DNA from: Siphonodentalium dalli
Taxonomy: Eukaryota; Mollusca; Scaphopoda; Gadilida; Siphonodentaliidae
Length of the DNA stretch: 64,000 nt
NCBI GenBank assembly: GCA_032622095.1
Contig: CP136066.1
Location: 183,122,716 to 183,186,715, forward strand
Direction: 5' to 3'
The translations under genes and the position numbers were made by a program. Below are positions 13,283 through 23,523 of this stretch, one piece after another. The first letter of the stretch is position 1. Every line of letters begins with the position of its first letter. A model generated the notes under the pieces. It was not told where the DNA came from. It saw nothing but the letters and a program-made list of their open reading frames with translations, and did no database searches.

Positions 13283-14204
13283 ATTAAAGGAGAGTTGTGA
13301 GACTTCGCGCATTTACCCATCTCAAGGGTGTGCGTCTTTACCGAGGGCAACTGAGAACAAGCTTATAAATTACCATATATGCATTAAATAACGCGTTATA
13401 ATACTTGAAACAGTATAGTATATAGACATCGATAGATATATTTTAATTGAAATATACTTAACTAATCGCAAGAACAAATACATATGTTATTTCTCGGGTT
13501 GAATGTCTTCTTCGTGTGAACACGTTTATTAAATTAAATATCTTTTTTTGCTATAGCAGATTTCGTATAGAAAAAAAACTACCATCAGCTTTTATCCGGG
13601 CTTTGGACCGGCAGACATGGTCTGGCAGCTTTAAAGTTTTTTGTCTAGTGCCTAGACGTTGCACTTAGTGCACACATGGTACACACATGCACACATATTT
13701 GGTTATAGCACAACGTGCTAAAATGTTTTAAACTTTAAAGTGCTTGTGCTATTTTGCACTTATTTTAGCACTCGAGCTCGATCAGTTGAGGCTCGGCACA
13801 ATTACCCACATTGAAGGGGAGTGTGTGACTCTGCCCTTTGGGACTTTTTATTTATGGGTCCTATTCAGGTTACCCTTCATTTGTTTTGGCGATTTATGAA
13901 TTGTGTTGCCCTCGCCATTTTCCGGGCTTGGGACCGGCTCATCTTACGACAAGGCTGGTTTGCAACAAATATGGCCATTGTTTGCCATGTCTGGTGCCTG
14001 CAATTTGATGCAGTAATGCAGGAACAACGTCTGAGTAAACATTGATCCGTATATGGAACGTAATGGATAATTTATATGTATTTACATAACATCTTTATTA
14101 GTTCATAATCCAATATATTTACAACTGCTAGACCTAGTACGCGATGCAGCCAAATTTAACTCACGATGACCGATTTGAGTGCGATTCTCACATAATTACA
14201 AATT
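13283..14204. other. interior of giant element, no gene seen
   Basis: A 74-codon frame at 13821-14045 is the only notable one, and I recognise nothing in it. Two phrases, CGGGCTTTGGACCGG at about 13598 and CGGGCTTGGGACCGG at about 13922, resemble each other. Confidence 0.4.
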
Positions 14205-14850
14205 TTGACGGAAAAAAAAATTTAATAAAGGAAAATAACAGATAACTTCCATATGGAGTAATCCTTAAAATAATACATTTCAAAAATAGTATCCATTATT
14301 GTGCGGAAAATTAACAGGTCAAATTTAGAAAATTACATATCTAGCATGTTTGAGATGTCATCTCATAGTAAAAATTTGTTTTTGTACAATAGTTTATTTA
14401 CAACGCAGCTGGAAAAAAGCAGACATGATTAGCACATGTGATAGCATATTATGAACTGAATACCTGTTATCAAGTCCGAATCACATATAAAATGAATTTG
14501 ACATAAGCACTAAGATAGGGATATGATATGAACAGATGAGATTCATCGCTATACCCCTCGTCCCATCATTTTCAATTCACATGGATGGCGGTAAAAAAAA
14601 ATTACGTTCAATAAAGAAAATAGCTGATCTTCTATATGAAAATATCACTTAAAATCCAGTAAAGTCATTAATTTTAAAAGACTAATTATTGTGCATTGAT
14701 ACCGAACGCAAAATTGGCAGGTGAAATTTAGAAAAGCTTCGAGATGTTATCACATAGTAAAAGTATCTTATGTACAATATCGTCATTACAACGCAGCTGA
14801 AATAAAGCAGAAATGATTAGCACACATGATAGCATAGTACGGTATGAAAC
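14205..14850. repeat. diverged direct duplication, about 380-bp spacing
   Basis: The block at 14205-14460 recurs at 14590-14845. Shared words include ACAACGCAGCTG, GATTAGCACA and GTGATAGCAT. It lies downstream of the transposase gene and upstream of the 271-bp satellite. Confidence 0.65.
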
Positions 14851-14868
14851 AATGAGATAGATGCGACT

Positions 14869-15819
14869 CCATAATCATTGGGGAAAATGGAGACGCAGGG
14901 GCAAGTTATAGAAGCACTGTTATCGAAATATAAACTATGTCAAACAAACAAAATGGACACAGAGAGCTGACCTCTCTCCGCCTCATCACCATGGAGGTGA
15001 CCCCATAAGCATTGGGGAAAATGGAGACGCAGAGGGCAAGCTATACAAGCAACGAACTAGGAAATTAAACTCTACCAATAACAAAAGAAACATGAATATT
15101 CAGAATGACCCCCTCCGCCTCATCGCCATAGAGGCGACCCCATAATCATTGGGGAAAATGGAGACGCAGGGGCAAGTTATAGAAGCACTGTTTTCGAAAT
15201 ATAAACTATGTCAAACAAACAAAATGGACACAGAGAGCTGACCTCTCTCCGCCTCATCACCATGGAGGTGACCCCATAAGCATTGGGGAAAATGGAGACG
15301 CAGAGGGCAAGCTATACAAGCAACGAACTAGGAAATTAAACTCTACCAATAACAAAAGAAACATGAATATTCAGAATGACCCCCTCCGCCTCATCGCCAT
15401 AGAGGCGACCCCATAATCATTGGGGAAAATGGAGACGCAGGGGCAAGTTATAGAAGCACTGTTTTCGAAATATAAACTATGTCAAAAAAAAAATGGACAC
15501 ACAGAGCTGACCTCTCTCCGCCTCATCACCATGGGGGTGACCCCATAAGCATTGGGGAAAATGGAGACGCAGAGGGCAAGCTATAAAAGCAACGAACTAG
15601 GAAATTAATCTCTGCCAATAACAAACTAAACATGAATATTCAGAATGACCCACTCCGCCTCATCGCCATAGAGGCGACCCCATAATCATTGGGGAAAATG
15701 GAGACGCAGGGGCAAGTTATAGAAGCACTGTTTTCGAATTATAAACTATGTCAAACAAAATATTGATATTCAGAACTGATCCTCCACCTCATCGCCAAGG
15801 AGGCAACCCCATAATCATT
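14869..15819. repeat. 271-bp satellite abutting transposase stop
   Basis: The word CCATAATCATTG starts units at 14869, 15140, 15411 and 15680, so the periods are 271, 271 and 269. Each unit is itself a dimer of two diverged half-units of about 135 bp; the second half begins CCATAAGCATTGGGG at 15003, 15274 and 15543. A truncated fifth unit at 15809 overlaps the TAA stop of the transposase (complement of 15818-15820). The gene's 3' untranslated region would therefore consist of this array. Confidence 0.9.
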
Positions 15820-18800
15820 ACTTTGGACAGGGATAGCATTTCCATTTTTTTGAGTATTTGTCTGATTTCTGACACGATTTGTGATACCATTTATCACAAT
15901 GGGAACACTGAACCATATTATCAAATACATCGGGCATAGCACATCCCAGCTGGGCACAGTGTTTGGTGATGATGACACTAGTATACTTCAGTTTTGTTTT
16001 ACAACATAGGTTGTTTTTGGGGAAAGGAGTGAATTTTTTCAACGAAAGACAATTGATTAAGTGAGATCGCATCAAGCGTTGTTGAAATCTGGTAGTCTCA
16101 GTCCTACCGTGGTTTGGGTTGAAACAAAATTCTACTAAGTTTGCCAGTGCGAAGATTCCGCAGTCATCAGAGTTTGATTGTTTCTGTGTGTGTGGTAATT
16201 TTATGGTGACGTCTCCAATATTCGACCCGGATCCATATATAGACCAAAGCTGAATTTGCATTGATGTAGTAAGAGGATCAACTTCAGAAAACAATGAATC
16301 GAAAACGTACACTGCATGATCATATTCGTTCGAAGCATATGTGGATGCTACCCAATGGCTGTATCCAGTGTGATGTATTTGGCCAATGATTCGGTCATGT
16401 CCAAAAGAAGCAAAACAGTTGCTACCTAACGGTAAATACAATCTAGTTGCTATATCTCTAGTTGGAGCAAACAAAGTGTCTTGAAAACCCATTATGTGAG
16501 TGAACTGCGTTTTCAACAACTGTTGAGATGTATTCAATATACCGTCGCAAAGCCAATTGCCTGATTTTAATGTATTTATTTTTTTTGGAGTCAACAACTT
16601 TGGACTAGGAGAAGTTGCCCACAATGGCTTTGTTAATGGTGAGTGGTTTTTTGTTGGCTTCGCGTTTGCTGGTTTTCGCATGAACTTGGCTTTTGATGAA
16701 CTCACATATCGTTGCGGTGAGACAGGAGGCAGCCAAATGCAAGCTGAAGAGTTCGGGGAATTCGAACTCGTCCGTGAGTTCAGAAGCGAGCTATGTGAAC
16801 GACTATTGTGTGGGCTATGCTGATTGGAAAACACGGACTGATCGATAAGAGAATGTGGTGGTATATGCGGCGAGCTAGGTGTGTCACGAACAGATGTTTC
16901 TGGCGTTATGCTTAACATTAAAGGTGAGAGTCCAGAAGTGGATGGTGAGCTCCGTTCCGGTTGAGATCTGATAGGGCTTGAGTTTATGGGTGGCGGGTTC
17001 GGCGAAGCCGGTAGTGTGTACTGCAAAGATTTGGATTTCATTGCATTTGGACATGGGATTGTTTGTGGAATTGGCGCCACTGACATTGATAATGATGGAG
17101 GCAAGTTATCAAAAGCCGATTGATTGCTTTTTTCCTGAGCAAGGATAATGGGGGTCGAAGGCAATAGACTGGAATCTCTGATTGGGGACACTGATATTTC
17201 ATTTCTATTGGAATGGGTTTTTCGACGAGATTTGGGGGTTGATGTCCGATTTGTGGGCGGTGAATGTTTAATTGGGCTGGACAAAGACTGCATTACCTCA
17301 GAATCAGGCGCAGGAATAACATCTAAGTCATTTGGTCTACCCTTCTTGGTGCCAGATTTCTTGTCGGAACGAGAGCGGCCTCGCTTCTTAAGTGCAGTTA
17401 AATTCACTGGTTTTGGTGCGGTGCAGTCCACCTTGCCGACAAGAATTCTGGCAGCCAAGATATGGTAGCATGTGTTTGTAGAAGGGCACTGGCAAGTCTC
17501 TTTGGGGAAGAGCTTGACTGCGTATTTGTCCCCTTTGCTACCTTCAACCATGAATGCTCTCTGATCAGCCACAAACGTTATTTTACTCTTTGATTTTACG
17601 ATATCTAATGCCATTGCTCTTTGTGTGCTGATAGGTTTATGATCATTGTCTGAATCTGATGAAATTTGAGCCTGATCAATATCGCTTTCTTCTTCCACCT
17701 CTTCTGCTTCCCCGTATTTCACAAATTGTACAATGTCATCGGGGGCCAAAACACCTTCTGGAAATAAACACTCCGTCTCACTCATCCTATAACCTATAAA
17801 AACGTTTCTGAGTTGGTAATTTCCCACACCTAATCTACCCCGTAGATATTCTGAGTGATAAAATTTTGCAAGATAATTGAGAGAGAGAATGGCGGAATCC
17901 ATCGGAATTTCTTTCCAATCATGCATGTGCTTGATGACAGCGTTAAATGACTCGGAAGTGTTATTGGTAATGCCGGAAAGTGGGTCATAAATATATAAAG
18001 GCTTCAAAATCCATGCTCCGGCGTACATCATTATATCTGTTTTCATGTTCTTCTCAAAATATAACTTAGCAGCAGAACTCCACTTATCTGAAACTTTTTG
18101 ATATGTTAATTCGAAATCTTCAATAGACCGAGATTTTAGCATATCTGAAAGATCTGTAATATACACGGGAATTTCCGGTTTTTGTGCCCCGAGTTTATAT
18201 TCTAAGTGATTGCTAAAATCTTGTTTTAAGTGGTTCCAACAATATATTATCTTCATTTGAGGGAATATTTCTTTCACAGCTTTGGTGAATGCTGCCTCGC
18301 GATCCATTACAATGGGGATCTCTTTGTTTGACAAATTAGGTATTTTATCACTCACATTTTCGAAGAAACGCAAGTGAAATTTGTCAAATTTTCTTTCATG
18401 AATCAAGAAAGCTATTGGAAATACAGGAGATCCTTCAAAAATAGAAACCCTAATGGTCAAGGTAGAGACATAGAAATCACCTATGTTGTAGGTGGTGTCG
18501 TATCCTAAGACTAAAGGGTGAGTTCCCGTGTCAACGTCCAGCAGTTCGTTAACGAATGAAGACCATTCAGTATAGTGGACAACACAGAACAAGTCTTGAT
18601 CTATGATGCCCAATTCCGGAATTCCCTTTAGTTGCTGACCCAACTGTAGGACGTTGGCGATGGTATCCCTTGATATTCTCCGAGAGTCTAATTCTTTTTG
18701 TCTCACGTATCTTACTTGGCGAACATCTCTTGGATTCAAAATACCCTGATATGCAGAAGGTACATGGTTAGCAACAACATTTTTATATACCTTAGCTGGA

Positions 18801-19287
18801 TACTGATTCGTTACAGATGATTGGACTTCCCTCATTACCGAGGGTGCCGTTCTTTTGAACGGACGATGATTTGTTTTAGCATTGCCATGAGGCGTATCTT
18901 TAAATTGACTTGAGTCGCCAATATATTCTACCAAAATAAGATTGGGATTTTCCTCCAGTATATATACATTTCTTTGAAAAGCACTAGATGATTTTTCTTC
19001 ACCTTCAAGGTGCATGTGAAAATAGTATTTTCTAAAAATTGGATACCACGAGGAAGGCGTGCAATACCCTTACTTCGCCACCTGTAACCGTCACATCTCC
19101 AGTCATCTTTGTGAATATCATTCTGGTAAGCGATCAAATATAATGTACCACTTATTGGTTTGGCAGGGGCTGTATCACTTACCTTTGATGTGTCTGGGTT
19201 TTGCAGAATGTCTTGTACATTTACCAGTGATACAGGTCCGGTTCGTGTGGCATAGACAACACACCTTAGCTGGCCGTCGCTAGCCAT
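15818..19287 (-). CDS. Mutator-like transposase with Ulp1 and PHD domains
   Basis: Catalytic protein of the giant element. The main frame (15818-19015, 1065 codons) contains a MULE DDE domain with Asp173 (Tyr-Asp-Thr-Thr), Asp238 (Met-Asp-Arg-Glu), a Cys259-Trp-Asn-His262 signature and Glu355. A SWIM finger follows (Cys508, Cys510, Cys516, His518), then a Ser/Pro-rich linker (about 560-800). Next is a C48 Ulp1-like protease with His887, Asp906, Gln946 and Cys952 (Asp-Asp-Cys-Gly), and last a PHD finger (Cys1020, 1025, 1037, 1040, His1045, Cys1048, 1060, 1063). The N-terminus lies in a second, overlapping frame (18928-19287, ATG at 19287) carrying a Trp-Arg-Cys-Asp-Gly-Tyr-Arg-Trp motif. Together with the FQRNVYILEE...VEYIG segment of the main frame it resembles a CG-1 DNA-binding domain. 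The two frames must be joined by a one-base shift near 19040-19056, so this copy is broken, frameshifted or misread there. A CAG acceptor at 19308-19310 precedes the ATG. Confidence 0.9.
19038..19056 (-). other. frame break in transposase N-terminal domain
   Basis: Reading toward the C-terminus, the first frame follows the expected domain through Leu-Pro-Arg-Gly. The second frame follows it from Pro-Ile-Phe-Arg-Lys onward. The switch needs loss of one base or gain of two. No intron fits here. A mutation, an assembly error or programmed frameshifting would all explain it. Confidence 0.7.
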
Positions 19288-19737
19288 TCTTCTGCCACGA
19301 TTATTTCCTGAAACAACACAAATTAGTAATGTATATAGTGTTTACATCAATGTTTATGTCAAAATATCTGTATCTTTTAGCATTTCACAATCTCAATAAC
19401 TCAACACAGTTGCGCATCAGTAGACTTTCTTTATTTCAAGTCCATTTGGTTTAAGACAATGGTTTCTAGCTGAGCTGCATGATCGGACGCATGGAGCGAA
19501 GTGGCAATTTGGGCTTGAATTTGAGCACATTAAACATTTATTTCAAAATTGACTGATTGGGGCATATTCAGTCTACTAACTTAAAACGTCCATAAATTTG
19601 GTATGGTATTTATACAGTAGCAATCTGACTAATTCTACGTTCCATTACAGTATAGATCGTGACATCAGAAACTAATATAAAGTACATTAATTATATCTAC
19701 CCCTGTGTGAAGAAAAAAAACAATATGTGGCACTTAC

Positions 19738-19830
19738 CTGTAGCTCCGTGTTGGTCTGTCACACATGCAATTGTGTCCCTGCTGGACCAATGTTGAGGGT
19801 CTGTCACATTGGAACAAACACTGGCCCTTT
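19738..19830 (-). other. probable 5' noncoding exon of transposase
   Basis: On the minus strand an excellent donor, CAG|GTAAGTG, lies at 19738/19737. The acceptor TTTCAG|GAAAT at 19308/19307 lies 20 bases upstream of the transposase ATG. Together they define a 430-bp intron. The upstream limit of the exon is not determined, and no promoter element is obvious. Confidence 0.5.
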
Positions 19831-20283
19831 ATATAACATGGTCGATGTCACGCGAATAAGAGTGTTTTGTAGCGGCTTGTTCAAAAAGCAATCAAAGCAC
19901 AACCTTTGAAACAATGCTTCAGTGTTTAGATAACGGGTATTTGCTGGATGACAAAGCCAATTGCCGCCAATGTGTCAGCTGCAAGAGTCCTCTAAAAATA
20001 ACATGCCATCGGGTGAGATGGCGTTAGCTACTATTTGTTTACACATGCACACGCTGTTGCAGCGCACCCATTGCACAGTAGTTAACACCTATATTGTACA
20101 TGGGTCGATAAACATTGAAGACACTCGCGGGCCAAGGGAACAACGCATCATCAGACAACTCAAAATCACTAACTGACTAAAATGGGAAATTTTCGGAAAA
20201 CCACCGCCAAACAGTACAAATCTTCACAGAGATTCTACGCAAAATACACACCTAATATAATTCGTGATAATCAAGTCATTATG

Positions 20284-20436
20284 CAGCCAAATTTCGTTCA
20301 ACAACATGTTGATAAATAACACGTTATACCATGGTTGTTATTATTTTGTTGTAATTAATCGATTCTGACAGCGAAAATATGTTGTTGTTGTAATTAATTT
20401 GATGATATGGGGACCGCTTGATCGGATTGAGTACCT
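20284..20436. mobile_element. TTAA MITE, family A, end fragment
   Basis: The right end, GATCGGATTGAGTACCT, is followed by TTAA at 20437-20440. It shares the TCGTTCAACAACATGTTGATAAATA and TTAATCGATTCTGA blocks with the copy at 52216. The other half is missing. Confidence 0.65.
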
Positions 20437-20663
20437 TTAACATTCCGATTGATATTTCACGAAAAGTCAAATGAGTTAGCATTGGTATCGTCATGTAGAC
20501 TGCAGACGGGGACATAGTGACAGAGACATTGCGATAATCCAGGTTGGCATTGCATGGGTGTATCCAGATCACCCAGAACTTGGGTCAAATTTCCAAAAGT
20601 TGGAAATTTCATTCCTAACACAACATTTTGTAAAGTTGTATATTTCACGTCAGCAATAAGTTG

Positions 20664-20980
20664 AAATTTTTAACTCAACCACAACTGAAAGAACTGTCAG
20701 CCCTAGCCTGCAACCCACTTTGGTTATGTTTTAATGTCACTTCGAATTTTTGGAAGGGTCGAGGTATGATGATTAGGTATCCTGTTGTTGCCAAATCTTC
20801 TTCTGTGCTTTTGCTAATTGTTTCTTTTATCTCTTTGGCCCATTTCATAGTATGTCATCGATCGCAGAAGTTCTGCGATGGAGACAGCAGAGCTGCTGTT
20901 GGTGTTACCGGTGTTGTTGTTGTCGCTGGTGGATATGGATGAAACCGCGAAATCTGCTGTTCTATACTGGGCATACGATA
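20664..20980 (-). pseudogene. possible coding remnant, unknown
   Basis: One minus-strand frame is open across this stretch except for one TGA at about 20850. It has a Pro/Thr/Ala-rich first part and a well-mixed second part of about 60 residues beginning Met-Lys-Trp-Ala-Lys-Glu and ending Phe-Ser-Cys-Gly-stop. The composition is more protein-like than the plus-strand frame over the same DNA. I recognise no domain. It lies inside the giant element between the transposase and the hydrolase, on the same strand as both. Confidence 0.3.
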
Positions 20981-21154
20981 AATAATATTTGGAAGGATGT
21001 TTGTTTCAAAATAACCATGATGTGAACATAACTAAACAGAACGAATTACGTTCAGATGGCTTAATTGCAAGTTATAACTCGCTATTTCGGCTTTTAATAA
21101 TTCATGAACCATCACAAATACACAATGCCGACAGTATGAGGACTTCCGATGTAA

Positions 21155-22408
21155 CAGTTAATTTAAACACATTTTATTTCCAAATCAAAGCAAATAACAT
21201 AATATGCAGATGACATAAATATAGAAAATATAAGAGTTAATTATGGAAATGAGGATCAGACAACAAGCCCGAGGGCTTATGAAGTGTCCTCGATCCTCTT
21301 TGGCGACATGTACTTTCCCCAATAAGTGACGGAGATATTGCTCGGTATAGTATGGTGTATGGAGAGAGAGAGAGCGATAGAGAGAGGAGAGAGAGAGTAG
21401 AAGACAGATGAATCTTGAAATGATGACGGTGGTGGGGAGTTTTCCATAATTGAGTTGATGCATGGTTAAAATTATGCTATATTATCTATAATAAGATGCA
21501 TGCGTCAGACGCCATGGGATGGGGCCAATCGCATTCGCTCTTAACTGGTTCCATCCGTCAAACAAGTTATCAAACAAACACACACACGGCTACGAGTCGT
21601 GGACTATATATCTTCCGTGAGAACAAGTACGCATTCAGCAGCACTAACCCAAAACAAGACAATTCCTATGTCAAGGGTGTTCACTGTGAATTTCGGAGCA
21701 TCGTTCATGTGGATCATTTCACGTATATACAGACTAATAGCAAGTAAGCAATATACAAAATAATCGTTATCGGAAAGCAGTTAGTGCTACATATATTGGT
21801 GGGTATCTTGCTGCCGCATAACGCGACCGGAATCCAAAGCAAGTTGTTACCCGTACAAATCATGGGAACCGTTTCGTTCTCATAATATTTATCTGAACTG
21901 CATTAAAGATACGAACGGCGTTTGCGGTGGGTATGCTGTTAAAATAGCCATATCCGTCAAAAGCCGCCGTATAATATTCTCATGCTAATCAGAAATGTGG
22001 CATACACAGCATGTTATTGTCTATCCCCCCCCCTTTTTAGGTAAACAAAAGCAAAAAACGTTACGTTTCCTGGCTTATGTTTAGATCCGGATATGGAAAC
22101 AATAAAGAGCGTTTATATAATTGCTGTGTGATTAAGTACGTCTTGAAGACACTATACTATTCCTGATTATGCTTGGCATATGAGCGTAACTGTATATATT
22201 TGTGTTCCTTCTGGTGGCGAATTGAACAAATATAGATATTTCTGCAACGAACGCCGTCGTGCCTTTAAACATTTTTTGTTTTCGCAGATACTCAGTTCCC
22301 TTGATCCCCGCAATAGAGTATTCTCAGATGGGACACCATTGGGTCGAGAATCATATATAGTTTTCGTCTGGGCTCTCGATAAAATGTACATTCAAAGAGA
22401 TAGTGGCA
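21155..22408 (-). mobile_element. LINE 3' end, minus copy, MITE-interrupted
   Basis: The minus strand carries the last codons of a non-LTR retrotransposon ORF2 (Leu-Phe-Glu-Cys-Thr-Phe-Tyr...Arg-Glu-Leu-Ser...Glu-Asn-Lys) and then its 3' untranslated region. That region includes an AG-rich microsatellite (21360-21400), an AAGCCCGAGGGCTT hairpin and a terminal AATAAA-like stretch. The plus-strand copy at 24505-25160 has the same order. The reading frame is shifted, and a 358-bp MITE splits it at 21907-22264. The copy is 5'-truncated. Confidence 0.75.
21907..22264. mobile_element. TTAA MITE, family B, nested in LINE
   Basis: The terminal repeats AGATACGAACGGCGTT and (complement) AGGCACGACGGCGTTCGTT are flanked by TTAA at 21903-21906 and 22265-22268. 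The uninterrupted LINE copy reads ...TTAATGCAG at the same point, which proves the insertion and its 4-bp duplication. Internal words (GCGGTGGGTATGCTGT, ATAAAGAGCGTTTATAT) are shared with the copy at 59989-60481. Confidence 0.85.
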
Positions 22409-22519
22409 ATTAGGATGACGCATCATAGACAACAACTATAGACATAACAATTAACAAGATTTTAATAGAACGAAAGCAACAATGACAATATTTATACATG
22501 GATAACTCGTGATACATAA

Positions 22520-23205
22520 TCATCCTAAATACCTCAGAAACACCTTTCTGATTTCGAAGAAATACTTTCGGACACCAGGATTTGTCGGGGTCTGGTGTTG
22601 ATCGCTCAGGTGCACCTCGTCCTCGCGACTAAAGTCTCTCGGATATTTTATTGTTCTAAATTGGATGCAATCTGCTTGTAGTCGTTTCTTCAGCAAACGG
22701 TTGATGATGTTGCGATGGTGAATGTACATATCAGCCGTTAGTTGTTGGTTTTTAAATCTACCTCTCTGAAGTATCTGACCGATGAACACGCGGATGCCGT
22801 TCTCTCTGCATGGTGTTACCACTTTATCTATGAGGGCATTGTATATATCTACTGCGTCTCGCTCAGGGGTGATATCATTAGCCCCTAGCTGAACGAACAT
22901 GGCTTCTGGTTTCCATTGTATTAAGAGATCAAGATATGGTTTGAAGTATTTCCCTCTGCGAATAGCATTATCATCAGGAAACAGCACCATGCCACCGGTA
23001 GTGAACGTCTTGCATTCAGCAGTTAGTAGAAATTCACCCTCGCAAAATTTTGCCAAATTTCTGATATAGCTGCTGCCAAATATCGCGAATTTCGATATGT
23101 CGTTCATTATTGTGTTCGTGTTGGGCAAGTGACCAAACTCAGGTTGTCGGGCAATATTTATGTCTTGCAATGACCCCATATACATAGGCACGTATGTTTG
23201 TTCTA
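22520..23205 (-). CDS. SGNH/GDSL-type hydrolase
   Basis: About 225 codons encode an SGNH hydrolase-like protein. Numbering from the codon at 23191, Phe-Gly-Ser-Ser (38-41) is block I with the nucleophilic serine, Val-Gln-Leu-Gly-Ala-Asn-Asp (100-106) is the block III Gly-x-Asn-Asp motif, and Asp191-Glu-Val-His194-Leu-Ser is the catalytic Asp-x-x-His. Members of the family hydrolyse esters, but no substrate can be read from the sequence. SGNH-like domains are also known in some retroelement ORFs. The frame stays open upstream of 23191 to a TTTTTATAG acceptor ending at 23206, so a 5' exon is likely. A minus-strand GTAAGTG-type donor near 23443 is a candidate. If unspliced, translation would begin at one of the Met codons just inside. 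It lies in the giant element, divergent from the phosphotransferase gene, which begins about 320 bp away. Confidence 0.8.
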
Positions 23206-23523
23206 TAAAAACAAAAGTGAGCTTATGTTATCTGCGATGTGGTCACCCTTTTAGGGTTTCGTCGGATCCGACATTCAATTGTGCATATTCGCTCAAGTTC
23301 TGAATGTGTGAACAACCAGAGTGAGATACAATCACTTTTCAAAGAAACAATCAGCTGAATAAATCAACGTGGTCAAAAACAACAAATAACAATCAAAGCA
23401 CTGACGGTGAACATATAAATCTCCATGTATGCACATACACTTACAAGACTCCTAATCGCATTTCATGACTTCACGAACAAGAAAATCAGTCGTTTTTCGT
23501 TGTTTTACCACATCGCAACAAGT
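23206..23523. promoter_or_regulatory. divergent intergenic region, candidate bidirectional promoter
   Basis: It separates the hydrolase (minus) from the Tpt1-like gene (plus). No TATA box or other motif stands out. The call rests only on head-to-head spacing. The plus-strand frame is open upstream to an ATG at 23425, so part of this stretch could be coding or 5' leader. Confidence 0.3.
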
